A stretch of DNA of 10,099 nucleotides, from positions 1 to 10,099 of the forward strand of contig CATPCA010000052.1 of the NCBI GenBank assembly GCA_955652545.1, written 5' to 3'. The DNA is from Candidatus Dormiibacterota bacterium. GTDB taxonomy: Bacteria; Chloroflexota; Dormibacteria; UBA8260. The translations under genes and the position numbers were made by a program. The notes beneath the pieces are model-generated. The model had not been told where the DNA came from. It ran no database searches and was given only the letters and a program-made list of their open reading frames with translations. This document shows positions 8,102 to 10,099 of this stretch, piece by piece (the first letter of the stretch is position 1; every line of letters begins with the position of its first letter).

Positions 8102-8129
8102 CCCGCGCGCTGACTGGTGGTAGTTCTCC
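8102..8129. other. 28-nt gap between convergent dnaE and yggT
   Basis: Both genes end here. GTTCT at 8123-8127 and AGAAC at 8132-8136 could pair as a 5-bp stem with a 4-nt loop reaching into the yggT stop, but the stem is short, not GC-rich and without a T-run, so I do not call an intrinsic terminator. Confidence 0.5.
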
Positions 8130-8687
8130 CTAGAACGCGCCGATGGCGTTGAAGAACGCGGCGCCGGCGAAGTACAGCACCAGGAAGACGAGGAATGCGA
8201 CGGCGGCTGCGCCATCGATGGCGACGCTGCGCGGCACCACGCTTGCGAACGGTCGCACCACTGGATCGCTGATCCGGCGCACGCCCATCACCAGCGGGTG
8301 CCAGGGATCGGCGTGGAAGAACGAGAGCACCAACCGGATGAACACGAGGATGCAGAAGATGACGATGATGGTGAGCGTCAGCTGGCGCACCACGCCGAGG
8401 ATGGCCCCGCCCGGCGACACCCCGGCGCCCAGGATCAGCGAGTCGATCACCCGGTTGACCACGTAGAGCACCAGCAGCGCGAGCAGGGGCGAGAAGTCCA
8501 TGCCGCTGAAGGTCGGGAGGATGCGTCGGAATGGACGCAGGATGGGGTCGACGATGATGCGCAGCCAGCGGGCGATCGGGTTCCATGGGCTGATCGGCAA
8601 CCAGGTGAGCAGGATCCGCGCGAAGATGAGCAGCTGGAGGATGGTGAAGACCGCGTCGACGAGCCTGAGCGCGCTGGCCGTGCTCAT
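8130..8687 (-). CDS. yggT: YggT-family membrane protein, two YggT repeats
   Basis: This is a small integral membrane protein (185 aa) with two copies of the YggT domain, the length and layout of the enterobacterial two-repeat form; many Gram-positive versions (YlmG) have only one. The repeats are visible as FARILLTWL...DPILRPF (22-53) and FIRLVLSFF...DPVVRPF (116-147), with hydrophobic segments at about 10-30, 65-85, 104-123 and 161-178. The function is not firmly known; YggT/YlmG proteins have been tied to osmotic stress resistance and, near ftsZ, to division, and plastid relatives to thylakoid and nucleoid organisation. Here it is the last gene of an operon, its ATG (8687-8685) overlapping the lgt stop by four bases as ATGA, so translation is probably coupled. 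Pairing with lgt suggests membrane or envelope work, but this is inference. No damage is seen. Confidence 0.93.
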   Translation of the reverse strand: MSTASALRLVDAVFTILQLLIFARILLTWLPISPWNPIARWLRIIVDPILRPFRRILPTFSGMDFSPLLALLVLYVVNRVIDSLILGAGVSPGGAILGVVRQLTLTIIVIFCILVFIRLVLSFFHADPWHPLVMGVRRISDPVVRPFASVVPRSVAIDGAAAVAFLVFLVLYFAGAAFFNAIGAF

Positions 8688-9622
8688 GTTCTTGTGCGCG
8701 GCTCCTGCTCATCCGCGGAGGTCGCCGCGGCGACTGCCTCCGGCTGCGGTGTTGCGTCTTCCTCAGGCTGTGGTTCGGCGGCCGTTTGCTCGGTCGACGC
8801 GCCCGAGGTGCGCCGCCAGACCACGTACACGATCGGCGACACCAAGACCAGGATCGCCAGCGCTGTCCACTGCGCCTGGTGCAGGCCAAGCGCGAGCACG
8901 GGCTCGCTTGCCCGGAACTGGAAGAGGATGAGCTGGCTGATCGCGTACAGCGGGAGGTAGGCGACGGCGAGCCCGCCGACGCGCACGCGCCGGCGCAGCA
9001 GGGCGAAAAGGATCAGTCCGATGACGATGGTGCCGAGGGCCTCGTACACCGCGGCCGGTTGATAGGCAACCCCGAGCTGGCAGCACGATTGCAGCACCGC
9101 ATGCGGGTTGGTGTAAGCGGTCGCCCAGGGCAGGTTGCTCGGCGGCCCGAGGATGTCGCCGTTGATGACGTTGCCGATCCTGCCGATCGGCTGTCCGACC
9201 ACTGCGAAGATCACCGCAGCGTCCCACAGCAGCCACGGTGACAGCCGGAAGCGTCGCGCCAGGACGGTGACCGTGGCGAGGCCCGCGATGATGGCGCCGA
9301 AGAAGGCCATGCCGCCCTCCCACACCGCGATGATGCGGATCGGGTCGCGCAGGTAGTCGCCGAGGTTGGGCTGCTGGATGACGTAGTAGAGCCGGCCGCC
9401 GAGCAGGCCGAAGATGATCGTCCACACCAGCGCGCGCTCCGCCGTCTGGCGGCTGACGCCGCGCGGCTCGAGGTAGGGGACGACGCCAAACCGGAACGCC
9501 ACCAGGAACGCGAGCGCATACATGACCCCGTACCAGTGCACCGAGATGCTGCCGACGTGGATCACCGGGTCGATGTCGATCGTGATGGTCCCGAGGGCAG
9601 CGTGCAGCGCAGGAGCGACCAT
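8684..9622 (-). CDS. lgt: Prolipoprotein diacylglyceryl transferase
   Basis: Lgt transfers diacylglycerol from phosphatidylglycerol to the lipobox cysteine of prolipoproteins, the first step of lipoprotein maturation, in the cytoplasmic membrane. The 312-aa product has about seven hydrophobic segments. Signature regions are HWYGVMYALAFL (29-40), GGRLYYVI (75-82), WEGGMAFFGAIIAG (101-114), GRIGNVINGDILG (147-159) with Arg148, YQPAAVYEALG (187-197), and a late block with Tyr226, Arg237 and Gln249. The ATG at 9622 directly abuts the upstream methyltransferase stop (TGA-ATG), which supports it. One substitution stands out: the position of E. coli His103 (GMSFHGG) is Phe108 here; similar His-less motifs occur in other high-GC lineages, so activity is still expected. 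After the last helix, residues 272-312 form a low-complexity Ala/Pro/Glu/Thr tail, as in some actinobacterial Lgt proteins. It is the middle gene of a three-gene operon. Confidence 0.95.
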   Translation of the reverse strand: MVAPALHAALGTITIDIDPVIHVGSISVHWYGVMYALAFLVAFRFGVVPYLEPRGVSRQTAERALVWTIIFGLLGGRLYYVIQQPNLGDYLRDPIRIIAVWEGGMAFFGAIIAGLATVTVLARRFRLSPWLLWDAAVIFAVVGQPIGRIGNVINGDILGPPSNLPWATAYTNPHAVLQSCCQLGVAYQPAAVYEALGTIVIGLILFALLRRRVRVGGLAVAYLPLYAISQLILFQFRASEPVLALGLHQAQWTALAILVLVSPIVYVVWRRTSGASTEQTAAEPQPEEDATPQPEAVAAATSADEQEPRTRT

Positions 9623-10099
9623 TCAGCGATCATCCACCACGGCCATGCGCGGCTGCACTCGCAGGATCCTGTATCCGTCGTGCGAGGCGAGTCGCTCGCA
9701 GGCGAAGCCCTCGGCAGCCAGCCACCGTGCCAGCGAGTCCGAGCCCAGGTGGCGGTGTACCACGAGGTGCGCGACGCCGCCCGGAGCGAGGCGATCCAGC
9801 CAGCCGGTCAGCAGCGGGTGCAGCTGCGCCAGCCCGATCCGCACCGGCGGGTTGGAATAGATCGCGGCGAACCGCACGTCGGCGGGGACCTCGTCGGGCG
9901 CCGCCGCGACCACGTTGGTGGCGCCCGCGGCGCGAGCGTTGCGGGCCGCGAGCTCGAGCGCCCGGCGGTTGACGTCGACACCCCAGACCCGCGCCTTCGG
10001 CGAGCGCAGTCCGAGCGTCACCGCGATCGGTCCATAGCCGGTGCCGAGGTCGAGGATCTCGCCTGCCGGTGGGGGCGAAGGCCCTCGCCGGAGCAGGAA
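9623..10099 (-). CDS. RsmC/YbxB-like class I SAM methyltransferase (5' end missing)
   Basis: The C-terminal 158 residues of a small-domain (MTS) Rossmann methyltransferase are visible; the frame stays open to the window edge, so the start lies beyond 10099. A GTG at 10021 sits inside the SAM motif and cannot be the true start. Motif I is ILDLGTGYGPIAVTLGL, followed by VWGVDVNRRALELAARNA (the acidic loop binding the SAM ribose), then the catalytic-type loop YSNPPVRIG. The end has the family pattern LVVHRHLGSDSLARWL and a GYRIL strand. The NPPxR loop resembles Bacillus YbxB and RsmC relatives, which methylate exocyclic amino groups of guanine in rRNA; the substrate here is inferred only from that similarity. 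It is the first visible gene of the minus-strand operon, its TGA touching the lgt ATG with no gap, so lgt translation likely depends on it. Confidence 0.88.
   Translation of the reverse strand, partial: FLLRRGPSPPPAGEILDLGTGYGPIAVTLGLRSPKARVWGVDVNRRALELAARNARAAGATNVVAAAPDEVPADVRFAAIYSNPPVRIGLAQLHPLLTGWLDRLAPGGVAHLVVHRHLGSDSLARWLAAEGFACERLASHDGYRILRVQPRMAVVDDR

Noticed and set aside
8123..8136. Small inverted repeat GTTCT/AGAAC between dnaE and yggT as a terminator
   Set aside because: The 5-bp, AT-containing stem lacks a T-run and partly overlaps the yggT stop, so it is too weak to call an intrinsic terminator.
1..10099. A hidden mobile element, defence system, CRISPR array or RNA gene
   Set aside because: All sequence is accounted for by conserved housekeeping genes with gaps under 100 nt; I saw no direct-repeat arrays, terminal inverted repeats, transposase motifs or tRNA-like folds.

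Overview
This is a GC-rich bacterial chromosomal window made almost entirely of tightly packed housekeeping genes. I see no phage, transposon, CRISPR, tRNA, rRNA or plasmid signal. Very high third-position GC, GTG starts, an actinobacterial-type DnaE1 with an apparently intact PHP site, and an Lgt lacking the enterobacterial active-site histidine all suggest a high-GC actinomycetote or chloroflexote-like (including Dormibacterota-like) soil or environmental bacterium. The sequence alone does not decide the phylum.

Layout. Positions 2-3445 are a plus-strand cluster: the 3' end of gatA, complete gatB (ATGA overlap), and a TRAM-domain 23S rRNA uracil-5-methyltransferase of the RlmD family (20-nt overlap with gatB). 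The first two are subunits of the GatCAB amidotransferase, which makes Gln-tRNA(Gln) and/or Asn-tRNA(Asn) from mischarged tRNA; the third modifies rRNA, so the cluster is translation-themed. It runs tail-to-tail into a minus-strand DedA-family membrane protein (3442-4395), and the two stop codons overlap by 4 nt.

A 79-nt divergent intergenic region (4396-4474) separates dedA from dnaE, the replicative DNA polymerase III alpha subunit (4475-8101, plus). This region holds a perfect 10-bp palindrome that partly overlaps a LexA-like imperfect dyad.

After a 28-nt gap, dnaE converges on a minus-strand operon read from the right edge: a 5'-truncated RsmC/YbxB-like methyltransferase (9623 to beyond 10099), lgt (stop directly abutting the next start) and a double-repeat YggT protein (ATGA overlap). 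Lgt lipidates prolipoproteins at the cytoplasmic membrane, and YggT is a membrane protein of unclear role.

No gene-free stretch exceeds 100 nt. I looked for an undescribed system and did not find one. The best leads are the operator-like palindrome before dnaE, the extra C-terminal membrane domain and acidic tail of the DedA protein, the apparently proofreading-competent PHP domain of DnaE, and the substituted histidine in Lgt.
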